A stretch of 64,000 nucleotides of DNA from Chitinophagaceae bacterium (GCA_016702745.1 JADJDJ010000001.1:930001-994000), one strand, 5' to 3'; counted from the stretch's first letter, positions 53,480 through 62,569 are shown. Program-made: numbers and translations. Notes: a model not told the origin generated them from the letters alone.

Positions 53480-55165
53480 TTAAAGATTTTGTTTCTTGAG
53501 TTCATTCACGGCAAAATCAGCCGCTCTTGCGGTCAATGCCATATAGGTAAGGGAAGGGTTGACACAGGAAGCGGATGTCATACAGGCACCATCCGTTACA
53601 AATACATTTGGTGCATCCCAAACCTGGTTATTGCCATTGAGTACAGATGTTTTGGGATCACGACCCATTCTGGCCGTACCCATTTCATGAATACCCATTC
53701 CCGGCGCATAGCCGTTGTCGTTGGCCTTTACATCTTTCATGCCGGCTGCTTCCAGAATTTCTTTGGCATCATTCATCATATCAATCCGCATCTTCTTCTC
53801 ATTCTCTTTGATCTCCACATCGAAATCAAGAGAAGGTAATCCCCATTTATCTTTCAGTGTTTTGCTCAGGCTGATTTTATTTTCATGGTAGGGAAGCATC
53901 TCGCCGAAACCGGTCATGCCAAAATACCAATGTTCGGAGGGCTGGCTAAGTGCTTCTTTCAGATCAGCACCGATGGTGAGTTCAGCCACGGGTAATCCGC
54001 GACCACGGCTTGCACCACCCTGGTAGCCAAATCCGCGGAGATAATCTCTTTTATCTTGATAGATATTCCGGAAACGGGGCACATAGATACCCGTAGGTCT
54101 CCTTCCATAAACATATTTATCCTCGAATCCTTCCACCATACCACCGGCACCGGCACGGAAATGGTGATCCATTACATTATGTCCCAGTTCACCACTGGCA
54201 CTGCCCAGTCCTTCCGGCCAGATATCATTGGCACTGTTCATCAGGATCCAGGTGCTGTTGAATGCAGAAGCGCAGAGGAATACAATTTTAGATTTGAACT
54301 CGTATGTCTTGTTATCGGTGGCATCCATGATTTCCACACCGCTTGCTTTTTTCTTGTCTTTATCGTATAAAACTTTAGTAACGATAGAGAAGGGACGGAG
54401 GGTGAGATTACCCGTCTTCATGGCGGCGGGCAATGTGGCGCTTTGTGAACTGAAATAAGCACCGAAGGGGCAACCTCTCCAGCAACGATCGCGGTACTGG
54501 CAATTGGTTCTGTTTTGTTCAGGTCTGGCTTCTGTGATATTGGCACTGCGGCCAATAAACATATGGCGCTGACCTTTATAATGGGCTTTGATTTTTGCAG
54601 CGAGATCTTTCTCCACAATATTCATATCCATAGCGGGGAGGAATTCACCATCAGGCAATACATCCAATCCTTCTTTGCTGCCCTGGATACCGGCAAATCT
54701 TTCAACATAACTGTACCAGGAAGCCAGGTCATCATAGCGGATAGGCCAGTCAATGGCGATTCCTTCTTTGGCGTTGGCTTCAAAATCCCATTTGTTCCAG
54801 CGGTAGCTCTGCCGGCCCCACATCAGCGAGCGGCCACCCACATGGTAACCACGGTACCAGTCGAAACGTTTGGTTTCTTCATAAGGATGGTCCTTCTCAC
54901 TGCACCAGTAATCGAGGTTGGTTTCATTCAGCGGATAATCTCTTTTGAGTACCGGATAATCCTTAATCATTTGCTGGGTACGACCGCCCCGGTGCGGAAA
55001 CTCCCAGGATTCCTTGGTGGCGTTGACATAGTCTTTTACATGTTCAATATTGCGACCTCTTTCGAGTAACAATACTTTGAGTCCTTTTTCAGCCAGTTCT
55101 TTGGCTGCCCAGCCTCCGCTGATCCCGGAGCCTACCACAATTGCGTCGTATTGATTATCCGCCAT
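53480..55165 (-). CDS. GMC-family flavoprotein oxidoreductase
   Basis: FAD enzyme of the glucose-methanol-choline family, 561 aa, similar to gluconate 2-dehydrogenase and glycoside 3-dehydrogenase large subunits. The Rossmann motif VGSGISGGWAAKE lies at residues 11-23 and the FAD-contacting segment GGRSLMWGRQSYRWN at about 110-125. A cysteine-rich stretch TNCQYRDRCWRGCPFGA is seen at about 220-236. The C-terminal active-site His is in GIHEMGTARMG and the Asn in CVNPSLTYMALTARAADF. It lacks its own signal peptide, consistent with export on the Tat-carrying small subunit. Together with the subunit-3 gene and the cytochrome c at 59.8 kb it probably oxidises sugars at C3. Intact. Confidence 0.92.
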   Translation of the reverse strand: MADNQYDAIVVGSGISGGWAAKELAEKGLKVLLLERGRNIEHVKDYVNATKESWEFPHRGGRTQQMIKDYPVLKRDYPLNETNLDYWCSEKDHPYEETKRFDWYRGYHVGGRSLMWGRQSYRWNKWDFEANAKEGIAIDWPIRYDDLASWYSYVERFAGIQGSKEGLDVLPDGEFLPAMDMNIVEKDLAAKIKAHYKGQRHMFIGRSANITEARPEQNRTNCQYRDRCWRGCPFGAYFSSQSATLPAAMKTGNLTLRPFSIVTKVLYDKDKKKASGVEIMDATDNKTYEFKSKIVFLCASAFNSTWILMNSANDIWPEGLGSASGELGHNVMDHHFRAGAGGMVEGFEDKYVYGRRPTGIYVPRFRNIYQDKRDYLRGFGYQGGASRGRGLPVAELTIGADLKEALSQPSEHWYFGMTGFGEMLPYHENKISLSKTLKDKWGLPSLDFDVEIKENEKKMRIDMMNDAKEILEAAGMKDVKANDNGYAPGMGIHEMGTARMGRDPKTSVLNGNNQVWDAPNVFVTDGACMTSASCVNPSLTYMALTARAADFAVNELKKQNL

Positions 55166-55221
55166 AAAAGTTTGAGGGTTTTTTTATGAAATATTTTGGG
55201 TTCTTGTTTCTGTTTATTTGT

Positions 55222-56109
55222 TTACACGTCGCAAAGCCGGATGGCTTTTTTCAGTGCAGCTATTTTTTCTTTATTATCCTTTGAACTCGGCATGAATTCC
55301 TGGGCTACATAACCTTTGTACCCGGTTGCGACAATGGCCTTCATGATTGCCGGATATTGCAATTCCTGGGTTTCATCTATTTCATGTCTGCCAGGCACAC
55401 CTGCGGTATGATAATGCCCGAAATATTCGTGATGATCCCGGATTGTCCGGATCACATCGCCTTCATTGATCTGCATATGATAGATATCATAGAGCAGTTT
55501 GAAGTTCGGGGAGCCGATTTTTTTGCAGAGCTCCACACCCCAGGCACTTTTATCACACATATAATCCTTGTGATCCACTTTGCTGTTGAACAATTCCATC
55601 TGGATGATCACACCGTTTTTTTCCGCCAGCGACATGATTTTTTTCAAACCTTCTGCGCAATTATCCATCCCCACTTTATCATCCATCCCTTTGCGGTTGC
55701 CACTGAAACAGATCAGATTTTTATAACCGGCTTTAGCCACCAGTGGAATTGCTTCTTCAAAGTCTTTAATAAGCCAGGCGTGATTGTCTTTATTATTCCA
55801 GCCTTCAGTCAGACTGATTTTTCCTGCGGTATAACACATGGAACAATAAATGCCATTTTTTTGAACCGTGGGCCAGTCTTTGGGAGCCAGTAAATCAATT
55901 GCTGAAAATCCAATTTTCTTTACCATGGCACACATCTCATCCAGGGGAAGAAAGTTATAGGTCCAGCTGGCAACAGAGTGGTTGATATTACCTTTTAATG
56001 CCAGCGGTTCAAACATATCTTGTTCCATATTGGCAAAACTTTTATCGGAGATCGCCACCCCGGCCGTTCCCAGTGCTATTGATTGAATAAGCTGACGCCG
56101 GTTCATCAT
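55222..56109 (-). CDS. Tat-exported hydroxypyruvate isomerase-like TIM-barrel protein
   Basis: A 295-aa xylose-isomerase-like TIM barrel, resembling hydroxypyruvate isomerases. It starts MMNRRQLIQSIALGTAGVAI with a twin-arginine signal. Barrel ligands include GVIIQMELFNSKVDHKDYMCD (Glu), FKLLYDIYHMQINEGD (Asp, His), HYHTAGVPGRHEIDETQELQ (His, Glu), and YVAQEFMPS (Glu). The substrate is unknown; in this locus a 3-keto sugar or its elimination product is plausible. Its start overlaps the transporter's stop codon (ATGATGA), so the two genes are translationally coupled. Intact. Confidence 0.85.
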   Translation of the reverse strand: MMNRRQLIQSIALGTAGVAISDKSFANMEQDMFEPLALKGNINHSVASWTYNFLPLDEMCAMVKKIGFSAIDLLAPKDWPTVQKNGIYCSMCYTAGKISLTEGWNNKDNHAWLIKDFEEAIPLVAKAGYKNLICFSGNRKGMDDKVGMDNCAEGLKKIMSLAEKNGVIIQMELFNSKVDHKDYMCDKSAWGVELCKKIGSPNFKLLYDIYHMQINEGDVIRTIRDHHEYFGHYHTAGVPGRHEIDETQELQYPAIMKAIVATGYKGYVAQEFMPSSKDNKEKIAALKKAIRLCDV

Positions 56110-57331
56110 TCTTTTGTTATTTTTTGTTTGTCAGAAAAGGCAACGATAAAGAACAGCATTACTACTGCCGCAATCCCGGCGGGGATCAGCCAGATCATCT
56201 TATAGTCTGCACCAGCAGCAGTTGTATACTTTTCAGAGATCCATCCTGCAACTTTAAAACCAATTAACATACCTACACCATAAGTAGCGAGTGTGATCAG
56301 TCCCTGTGCGGAGCTCTTGAATTTTTCACCGGCGCGTGCATTCGTGTATAATTGTCCGGAGACAAAAAAGAAATCATAACAAATGCCATGCAGGGCAATA
56401 CCAATCAGTAGCATAAAACTGAGTGATCCGGCATCACCAAATGCAAATAGTACATAACGCAGTGCCCAGGCCAGCATACCAACGAGAATGGTTTTTTTGA
56501 ATCCGAATTTGGCGAAGAACAGCGGGAGTGCCAGCAGGAATAAAACCTCGGAGATCTGTCCTATTGTCATTTTCCCGGTTGGGTTTTCCATTCCAATGCC
56601 GGAGAGAAAGGGGTTGGCAATCTGGTAATAGAATGCCAGCGGGATACAGATCAGGATGGAGGCGATAAAGAATACTGCAAAATTTTTATCCTTCAGCAAT
56701 TTAAGTGCATCCAGTCCGATGATTTGTCCGATACTCACTTTTTCATTCCCTTGTTTTGAAGGGGGAGTTGCTGGTAAAGTAAAACTCAGCAGGCCAAGTG
56801 CCGCAGCAGCAATACCGGAAAGCAGGAATGTATTTTTAAGCATGCCCTTGCCGATATTCTCTGCAGAATCCCAGTGAAAAAGGAAACTGATCAGTAGTCC
56901 GGCCACAATCCAGCCAATGGTTCCAAAAATCCGGATGATTGGAAATTCTTTTCAGGATTCTTCATCTGCCGGAAAGAAACAGAATTCACCAGTGCCAATG
57001 TGGGCATATACAGGATCATGTAGCCTAATGCATAAGGGAAAAAACTGCCGGCATTATCAGTTGAGTACATCAGGTACATCAGTCCGGCCCCAGCCAGGTG
57101 TAATACCCCGAGGATTTTTTCCGCATTGAAATAACGGTCGGCGATCAAACCAATAATAAAGGGAGCGATAATGGCACCCCAGGATTGTGTGGAATAAATA
57201 TTGGCAATCTGGCTGCCATCGGCCTGAAGGTTGGCACCGAGAAAGGTTCCCAGTGTTACAAACCATCCGCCCCAGATAAAAAATTCAAGAAACATCATGA
57301 CAGAGAGCTGCACCCGGGTGGTAGACTTCAT
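56106..57331 (-). CDS. MFS transporter, nucleoside/sugar permease type (frameshift)
   Basis: Twelve-helix major facilitator, about 408 aa after repair, of the nucleoside:H+ symporter-like group. N-terminal VQLSVMMFLEFFIWGGWFVTLG and IIAPFIIGLIADRYFNAEKIL are the family-typical first and second helix regions. One A is missing opposite the T run at 56949-56952: inserting it joins MKNPEKEFPIIRIFGTIGWIVAGLLI. The C-terminal half has GKMTIGQISEVLFLLALPLFF and HGICYDFFFVSGQLYTN. ATG at 57331 is chosen over a TTG at 57337. In this locus it probably imports a keto sugar or monosaccharide (inference). It heads a minus-strand run of genes divergent from the Gfo/Idh gene. Confidence 0.88.
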
Positions 57332-57447
57332 AGACAATCGTTGTTTTGCTTCAAATAATCAGAGAGTTAAATGTAGTTATTTTAAAATTACTTTTATGTT
57401 TGTACTGCTTCTTTTATTTCACACAATCACCGAAAACGTTTACGGAA

Positions 57448-58599
57448 ATGAACAGGAAACTCAGAATGGGAATGATTGGTGGCGGTCCCGGTGCATTTAT
57501 CGGTGCTGTTCACCGGATTGCCGCGAATATGGATGGCGCTATTGAACTGGTATGCGGAGCCTTCAGCAGTGATCCGGAAAAATCAAAACAGGCAGGCGAA
57601 ACCCTGGGCCTTGATCCTGCCAGGGTATATGGATCATACCGGGAGATGATCCGTACTGAAGCTGCATTACCAACTGCTGAGCGGATGGATTTTGTCAGTA
57701 TCGTTACTCCTAACCATGTTCATTTTGAACCGGCAAAGCTGGCCATGGAAAATGGTTTTCATGTGGTGCTGGATAAACCGGCCACTTTTACCCTGGCTGA
57801 GGCAGAAGAACTGGAGAAGATAGTAACAAACACAGGTAAGTATTTTTGTCTGACCCATACATATACCGGATACCCCATGGTAAAAGAAGCCCGTCAGCAA
57901 GTGATGAGCGGAAAGTTTGGAGCGATCCGTAAAGTATATGTGGAGTATCCGCAGGGTTGGTTAAGTGCGAACCTGGAAGAAAGCGGGCAGAAACAGGCTG
58001 CCTGGAGAACTGATCCCTCAAAAAGCGGCATTGCCGGGGCCATGGGTGATATTGGTACACATGCTTTTAATCTGGCAGAATATGTAACAGGATTAGAAGT
58101 AAGAAAAATATGTGCTGATGTAAATACCATTGTTCCCGGAAGAAAACTGGATGATGATGGGGCTGCCTTACTCAACTTCTCCAATGGAGCCAGTGGGGTA
58201 TTATTCGCTACACAGGTGGCAGCAGGGGAAGAGAACAATGTGAAAATCCGGGTATATGGCGAGAAGGGAGGCATGGAATGGAAACAGGAAGATTGTAATA
58301 CATTGCTGGTAAAATGGCTGGACAAACCCACCGAAATCTGGAGGGCCGGAACAGGTTATCTTAGTTCCTTCGCACAACATAATAGCCGTACACCGGCCGG
58401 TCATCCCGAAGGATACCTGGAAGCATTTGCCAATCATTACCGCAATTTTGCATTAGCTGTGATGGCCAGTATGAAAAAAGAAGAACCTGAAGCTGAATGG
58501 CTTGATTTTCCAGGGATACGTGATGGCGTGAGAGGCATGTTGTTTATTGAGAAAGTGATTGAAAGCGGAAGGAGTGAGGAGAAGTGGGTGGGGATGTAG
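57448..58599 (+). CDS. Gfo/Idh/MocA-family oxidoreductase
   Basis: NAD(P)-dependent sugar dehydrogenase, 383 aa. The ATG at 57448 (MNRKLRMGMIGGGPGAFIGA) is preceded by ACGGAA. The nucleotide-binding GGGPGAFIGAVHR is at residues 11-23. The family DKP motif, equivalent to EKP with its catalytic lysine, lies in HVVLDKPATFTLAEAEEL. The C-terminal domain has GAMGDIGTHAFNLAEYVTG and VLFATQVAAGEENNVKIRVYGEKGG. Such enzymes catalyse the reversible oxidation at C3 in 3-keto-glycoside routes, but other sugar substrates are possible. It is divergent from the transporter operon, which suggests a shared regulatory region at 57332-57447. Confidence 0.92.
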   Translation: MNRKLRMGMIGGGPGAFIGAVHRIAANMDGAIELVCGAFSSDPEKSKQAGETLGLDPARVYGSYREMIRTEAALPTAERMDFVSIVTPNHVHFEPAKLAMENGFHVVLDKPATFTLAEAEELEKIVTNTGKYFCLTHTYTGYPMVKEARQQVMSGKFGAIRKVYVEYPQGWLSANLEESGQKQAAWRTDPSKSGIAGAMGDIGTHAFNLAEYVTGLEVRKICADVNTIVPGRKLDDDGAALLNFSNGASGVLFATQVAAGEENNVKIRVYGEKGGMEWKQEDCNTLLVKWLDKPTEIWRAGTGYLSSFAQHNSRTPAGHPEGYLEAFANHYRNFALAVMASMKKEEPEAEWLDFPGIRDGVRGMLFIEKVIESGRSEEKWVGM

Positions 58600-58732
58600 C
58601 AGTCTGTCAGTCGGCAGTCGGCAGTCAGCAGTCGACAGTTGGCAGTCTAGAGACGTGAAAACTGAGACAATCGGCACTATCGGATTCCCAATATCTTAAT
58701 ATCCTAATATCTTAATCTCTCAATCCCTCATA
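58600..58732. repeat. Repeats between the Gfo/Idh and TIM-barrel genes
   Basis: CAGTCGG/CAGTCAG/CAGTCGA heptamers at about 58600-58643, followed by an AT-rich stretch with AATATCTTAATATCC-like units to about 58730. The Gfo/Idh stop codon is at 58599, so the repeat begins immediately after it. No gene. Confidence 0.85.
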
Positions 58733-58734
58733 TC

Positions 58735-59790
58735 ATGACAACAATCAAAGGTCCCGGCATTTTTTTGGCTCAATTCATGGGTGATAAAGCCCCGTTTGAT
58801 AATTTAAGATCCATCTGTTTATGGGCGGAATCGCTTGGCTATAAAGCGGTGCAGATTCCTACCTGGGACAGCCGATGTATTGATCTGCAAAAAGCGGCTG
58901 AGAGCCAGACCTATGCGGATGAAATCAAAGGGATCGTGAACGAGTGCGGTTTAGAAATATCTGAATTGTCGACCCACCTGCAGGGACAACTGGTGGCCGT
59001 ACATCCTGCTTATGATGAGCTCTTCGATGGTTTTGCACCTGATGCTGTGAAAGGGAATCCAAAGGCCAGGACCGAATGGGCGATTCAACAGGTAAAATAT
59101 GGGGCCACTGCTTCAAAGAACCTGGGATTAACTGCGCATCCGACCTTCAGTGGGGCCTTATTATGGCATACGTTTCATCCCTGGCCGCAACGTCCTGCAG
59201 GACTGGTGGAAGAAGGATTCAGGGAACTGGGAAAAAGATGGACACCGATCCTGAATCATTTTGATACTTGCGGGGTGGATGTATGTTATGAAGTGCATCC
59301 CGGAGAAGATATTTTTGATGGGGTGACCTATGAAATGTTCCTGGAAGCAGTCAACAATCACCCCAGGGCCTGTCTGCTCTATGATCCCTCTCATTTTGTA
59401 CTGCAGCAGCTGGATTATATTCAGTATATCGATCATTACCACGAAAGGATCCGGGCCTTTCATGTAAAAGATGCCGAGTTCAATAAAACCGGTAAGCAGG
59501 GAACTTTCGGTGGTTACCAGAGTTGGGCCAACCGGGCCGGTCGTTATCGTAGTCCGGGTGACGGACAGGTAGATTTTAAAACCATCTTCAGTAAACTCAC
59601 CCAGTATGATTATTCCGGCTGGGCTGTGATGGAGTGGGAATGCTGTATCAAACACCCTGAAGACGGGGCGAGGGAAGGGGCGGCTTTTATCAGCGATCAT
59701 ATCATCCGGGTTACAGAAAGGGCCTTTGATGATTTTGCATCCAGCGGATCAGATGAAAAAACAAACAGAAGGATACTTGGATTGGATTAA
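58735..59790 (+). CDS. Sugar phosphate isomerase/epimerase-family protein
   Basis: Cytoplasmic AP-endonuclease-2-like TIM barrel, 351 aa, no signal peptide. Metal-site residues appear in ISELSTHLQGQLVAVHP (His), LGLTAHPTFSGALLWH, VCYEVHPGEDIFDGVTYEMF (Glu, His), LLYDPSHFVLQQLDY (Asp, His), AFHVKDAEF (His) and GWAVMEWECC (Glu). These match the substrate-binding residues of inositol/sugar isomerases. In a neighbourhood of Gfo/Idh, DUF1080 and a cytochrome c, action on a 3-keto glycoside or derived sugar is likely. Intact. Followed 33 bp later by the cytochrome gene on the same strand. Confidence 0.88.
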   Translation: MTTIKGPGIFLAQFMGDKAPFDNLRSICLWAESLGYKAVQIPTWDSRCIDLQKAAESQTYADEIKGIVNECGLEISELSTHLQGQLVAVHPAYDELFDGFAPDAVKGNPKARTEWAIQQVKYGATASKNLGLTAHPTFSGALLWHTFHPWPQRPAGLVEEGFRELGKRWTPILNHFDTCGVDVCYEVHPGEDIFDGVTYEMFLEAVNNHPRACLLYDPSHFVLQQLDYIQYIDHYHERIRAFHVKDAEFNKTGKQGTFGGYQSWANRAGRYRSPGDGQVDFKTIFSKLTQYDYSGWAVMEWECCIKHPEDGAREGAAFISDHIIRVTERAFDDFASSGSDEKTNRRILGLD

Positions 59791-59823
59791 GCTGTAATTT
59801 CACCCTCCAAAAAATCAACAAAT

Positions 59824-60219
59824 ATGAAAAAGATATTCATGCTGTGTACAGCAGCCCTGATGCTGGCTTCCTGCGGCGGTGGAGATAAGAAAGAAGCAGG
59901 CAGTAAAACAGATGAGCCGGTCGCAGAAAAAAAAGATGATGCTTCTGCTAACCCGGATTACCAGAACGGACTGGCATTGATTGCCAAGAGTGATTGCCTC
60001 ACCTGTCATAAGGTGGATGAAAAATTAATTGGCCCCTCTTACCGGGACGTGGCCAATAAGTATGCCGGTACATCCGACACGATTGTTTCTCATCTGGCAG
60101 GTAAAATCATTAATGGCGGTAGCGGTGTTTGGGGAGAAGTGCTGATGACACCCCATGCTGCCTTATCCAAAGAAGATGCGGAAACCATGGTGAAATATAT
60201 TATGTTACTTAAAAAATAA
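59824..60219 (+). CDS. Class I cytochrome c lipoprotein
   Basis: A 131-aa c-type cytochrome anchored by a lipid. The lipobox LASC ends at Cys17 (MKKIFMLCTAALMLASCGGG), followed by a charged linker. The heme motif CLTCH is at residues 58-62, and the axial methionine is likely Met108 in GEVLMTPH. The fold has the GPSYRDVANKY and AETMVKYIMLLKK helices of small class I cytochromes. It is the probable electron acceptor of the GMC dehydrogenase in this locus. Maturation would need CcmE/CcmF, found at 10-13 kb. Intact. Confidence 0.92.
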   Translation: MKKIFMLCTAALMLASCGGGDKKEAGSKTDEPVAEKKDDASANPDYQNGLALIAKSDCLTCHKVDEKLIGPSYRDVANKYAGTSDTIVSHLAGKIINGGSGVWGEVLMTPHAALSKEDAETMVKYIMLLKK

Positions 60220-60222
60220 ACG

Positions 60223-60999
60223 ATGCGTAAAATTTTGCTGACCCGGTTGGCCGGGTAATTGCTGGCTTCCTGTAAAGATGCTTCATCCGATAAAAAAACC
60301 GGATCAACTGATACTACCATGAACCAGACTGTACAACCCCTTGCCACATTATCCGATGAAGAAAAAGCTGAAGGTTGGATGATTTTATTTGATGGTCAAT
60401 CCACGAAGGGTTGGCACCAATATGGCGGAGCGGCAGTAGGTTCAGCGTGGAAAACGGCCGATGGCACATTGTATCTGGATACCACCAATAAGAAAGATGG
60501 AAAAATTGACGGTGGCGGGGATATCTTAACAGATGAGGAATTTGAGAATTTTCATCTGAAACTGGAATGGAAGATTGCTCCGGGTGGTACCAGCGGTATT
60601 ATTTTTTATGTAAATGAAGATACGGCACTCTATAAGCGGCCTTATGAAACAGGACCTGAAATGCAGGTATTGGATAATGCCGCTCATCCTGATTCAAAAA
60701 TTATCAAACACCGCGCTGGTGATCTGTATGACCTGATTTCCTGTTCAAAGGAAACCGTGAAAGCTGCCGGGGAATGGAATTATGCAGAAATCAAATCTGT
60801 CAATGGTAAACTCGATTTTTACCTGAACGGAGAGAATGTAGTGAGTACACAGTTATGGGATGAGAACTGGACAAAAATGGTGGCTGCCAGCAAATTCAAA
60901 CAATGGCCGGGCTTTGGAACCTTCAAAAAAGGAAGGATCTGCCTGCAGGATCATGATAATACGGTATGGTACCGGAATGTGAAGCTGAGAAAGTTGTAA
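60223..60999 (+). CDS. DUF1080 (3-keto-glycoside hydrolase-type) lipoprotein, interrupted
   Basis: DUF1080 proteins include 3-keto-disaccharide hydrolases. The domain spans about residues 55-258 from the ATG at 60223: EGWMILFDGQSTKGWHQYGG, GGDILTDEEFENFHLKLEWK, GTSGIIFYVNEDTALYKRP and the C-terminal GRICLQDHDNTVWYRNVKL. The lipoprotein signal starts MRKILLTRLAG, then a TAA at 60256-60258 interrupts it just before LLASCKD, where LASC would be the lipobox. A TTA-to-TAA change would explain this. If the stop is real the protein could start only within the mature part. It is 4 bp downstream of the cytochrome c gene. Likely cleaves 3-keto-glycosides made by the GMC dehydrogenase (inference). Confidence 0.85.
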
Positions 61000-61033
61000 T
61001 AAATACAAAGTTCGAAATATGAAATTCGAAGTA

Positions 61034-61071
61034 AATGCCTGAAGGATGCAGCGCTGCATCCTTCAGGCATT
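61034..61071. terminator. Perfect 19-bp-arm bidirectional terminator
   Basis: AATGCCTGAAGGATGCAGC (61034-61052) is followed directly by its exact reverse complement (61053-61071), a 38-bp perfect palindrome. A TCTTCTTTTT tract follows on the plus strand. It separates the convergent DUF1080 and pyk genes and can serve both. Confidence 0.85.
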
Positions 61072-61078
61072 CTTCTTT

Positions 61079-62569
61079 TTATTCCATTTTTACAATCTTG
61101 ATCACATTGGTGGGAAGGTGCAGGTGAACCGGTGTACTGCCGGTACTAACGATTACATCGCCCGCAGTGATAAAACCTCTTTCTTTCAGGATTTCAATCT
61201 GATCAAAGAAAATATCATCCAGACTTTCTTCTTCATCATAAAAGAAAGCCCGTACGCCCCAGCTAAGGCTCAGCTGATTAACAAGGGACTTTTCTTTTGT
61301 GAAAATATAAAGGAATGATTTAGGCCGGTAGCTGCTTAACATGAATCCGGTATACCCGCTTTGGGTCATCCCGATAATGCCATTGGCACTGGTATCGAGT
61401 GCCAGTTTACAGGCATTGTAGCAAATGGCATCACTCAGAAATGAGGGCGACTTGATCTGCGGCTTCAGCATTTCTTCCCGGTCATAATCATAAGCTTTCT
61501 GTTCTACCTCCAGGATAATCTTGGTCATGGTCTCCACCACCAGTTTAGGATACTTACCGGTTGCGGTTTCACCACTTAACATCACCGCATCAGCTCCTTC
61601 CAGTACTGCATTGGCCACATCGGTGATTTCGCTTCTGTTGGGTTTGGTGCGGTCGATCATGCTTTCCATCATCTGGGTGGCTACGATCACGGGCTTGGCG
61701 CGGTGCAGGCATTTCTTGATAATATCTTTCTGGATCAGCGGTACTTCCTCAATGGGCAGTTCCACGCCCAGATCGCCCCGGGCAATCATCACTCCGTCAC
61801 TTTCCAAAATGATATCACGCAGATTGCGGAGGGCCTCAGGCATTTCGATTTTGGCGATTACCTTGGCTTTGCAGTCAACAGATTTCAGTTTGGCTTTCAG
61901 TCCGGTGATATCTTCCGTCTTTCTGACAAATGATAATGCGATCCAGTCTACTTTGTGGGCGATCATGAATTCCAGATCAGCCAGGTCTTTTTCCGTGAGT
62001 GATGGTAGTGAAATTTCGGTATCGGGTAAATTCACGCCTTTTTTGGGAAGTAGTATACCGCCAAGGGTGACTTCCACTTTCACTTCTTTTGTGGCCGTGA
62101 TTTCTCTTACAATTACTTCAAGCTTACCATCATCAATCAGGATTTTCTCCCCCACTTTTACATCAGCATGAAGGTCGGGGTAGGAGACAAATATTTTTTC
62201 TTTGGTACCAACCACTCTTTCGTTGGTAAATGTGAGGATATCTCCTTCCTCGATGGTCAGGGCGCCACCTTCAATTTCACCAACCCGCAGTTTAGGTCCC
62301 TGTAAGTCGGCCAGGATGGCAATATTATAAGGTTCATTTCTGTTGATCTGCCGGATATGCGCGATGATATTTGCTTTGTCTTCGTAGTTGCCATGCGAAA
62401 AATTCAGGCGAAAAACATTCACACCGGCCTTCACCAGTTCCAGCAGTTTATCGTAGGTATCGCAGGCGGGTCCTACTGTGGCCACAATCTTGGTTCTTTT
62501 GTAAGCGTGTTGTCTTCCGGCTTCTTTATCAAAACTTTTGTGAAGATATTTTTCAATATTCTTGGTCAT
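61079..62569 (-). CDS. pyk: Pyruvate kinase
   Basis: Converts phosphoenolpyruvate and ADP to pyruvate and ATP, the last glycolytic step. The 496-aa protein begins with a 25-residue extension, then RTKIVATVGPACDTYDKLLEL and VFRLNFSHGNYEDK. A beta-barrel B domain lies at about 90-190. The active-site block is AKIEMPEALRNLRDII, DGVMIARGDLGVELP and the VATQMMESMIDRTKPNRSEITDVANAV signature, followed by GADAVMLSGETATGKYP. The C-terminal allosteric domain (about 370-496) ends VHLHLPTNVIKIVKME. Intact. It lies 29 bp downstream of pfkA on the same strand, forming a pfkA-pyk operon. Confidence 0.97.
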   Translation of the reverse strand: MTKNIEKYLHKSFDKEAGRQHAYKRTKIVATVGPACDTYDKLLELVKAGVNVFRLNFSHGNYEDKANIIAHIRQINRNEPYNIAILADLQGPKLRVGEIEGGALTIEEGDILTFTNERVVGTKEKIFVSYPDLHADVKVGEKILIDDGKLEVIVREITATKEVKVEVTLGGILLPKKGVNLPDTEISLPSLTEKDLADLEFMIAHKVDWIALSFVRKTEDITGLKAKLKSVDCKAKVIAKIEMPEALRNLRDIILESDGVMIARGDLGVELPIEEVPLIQKDIIKKCLHRAKPVIVATQMMESMIDRTKPNRSEITDVANAVLEGADAVMLSGETATGKYPKLVVETMTKIILEVEQKAYDYDREEMLKPQIKSPSFLSDAICYNACKLALDTSANGIIGMTQSGYTGFMLSSYRPKSFLYIFTKEKSLVNQLSLSWGVRAFFYDEEESLDDIFFDQIEILKERGFITAGDVIVSTGSTPVHLHLPTNVIKIVKME

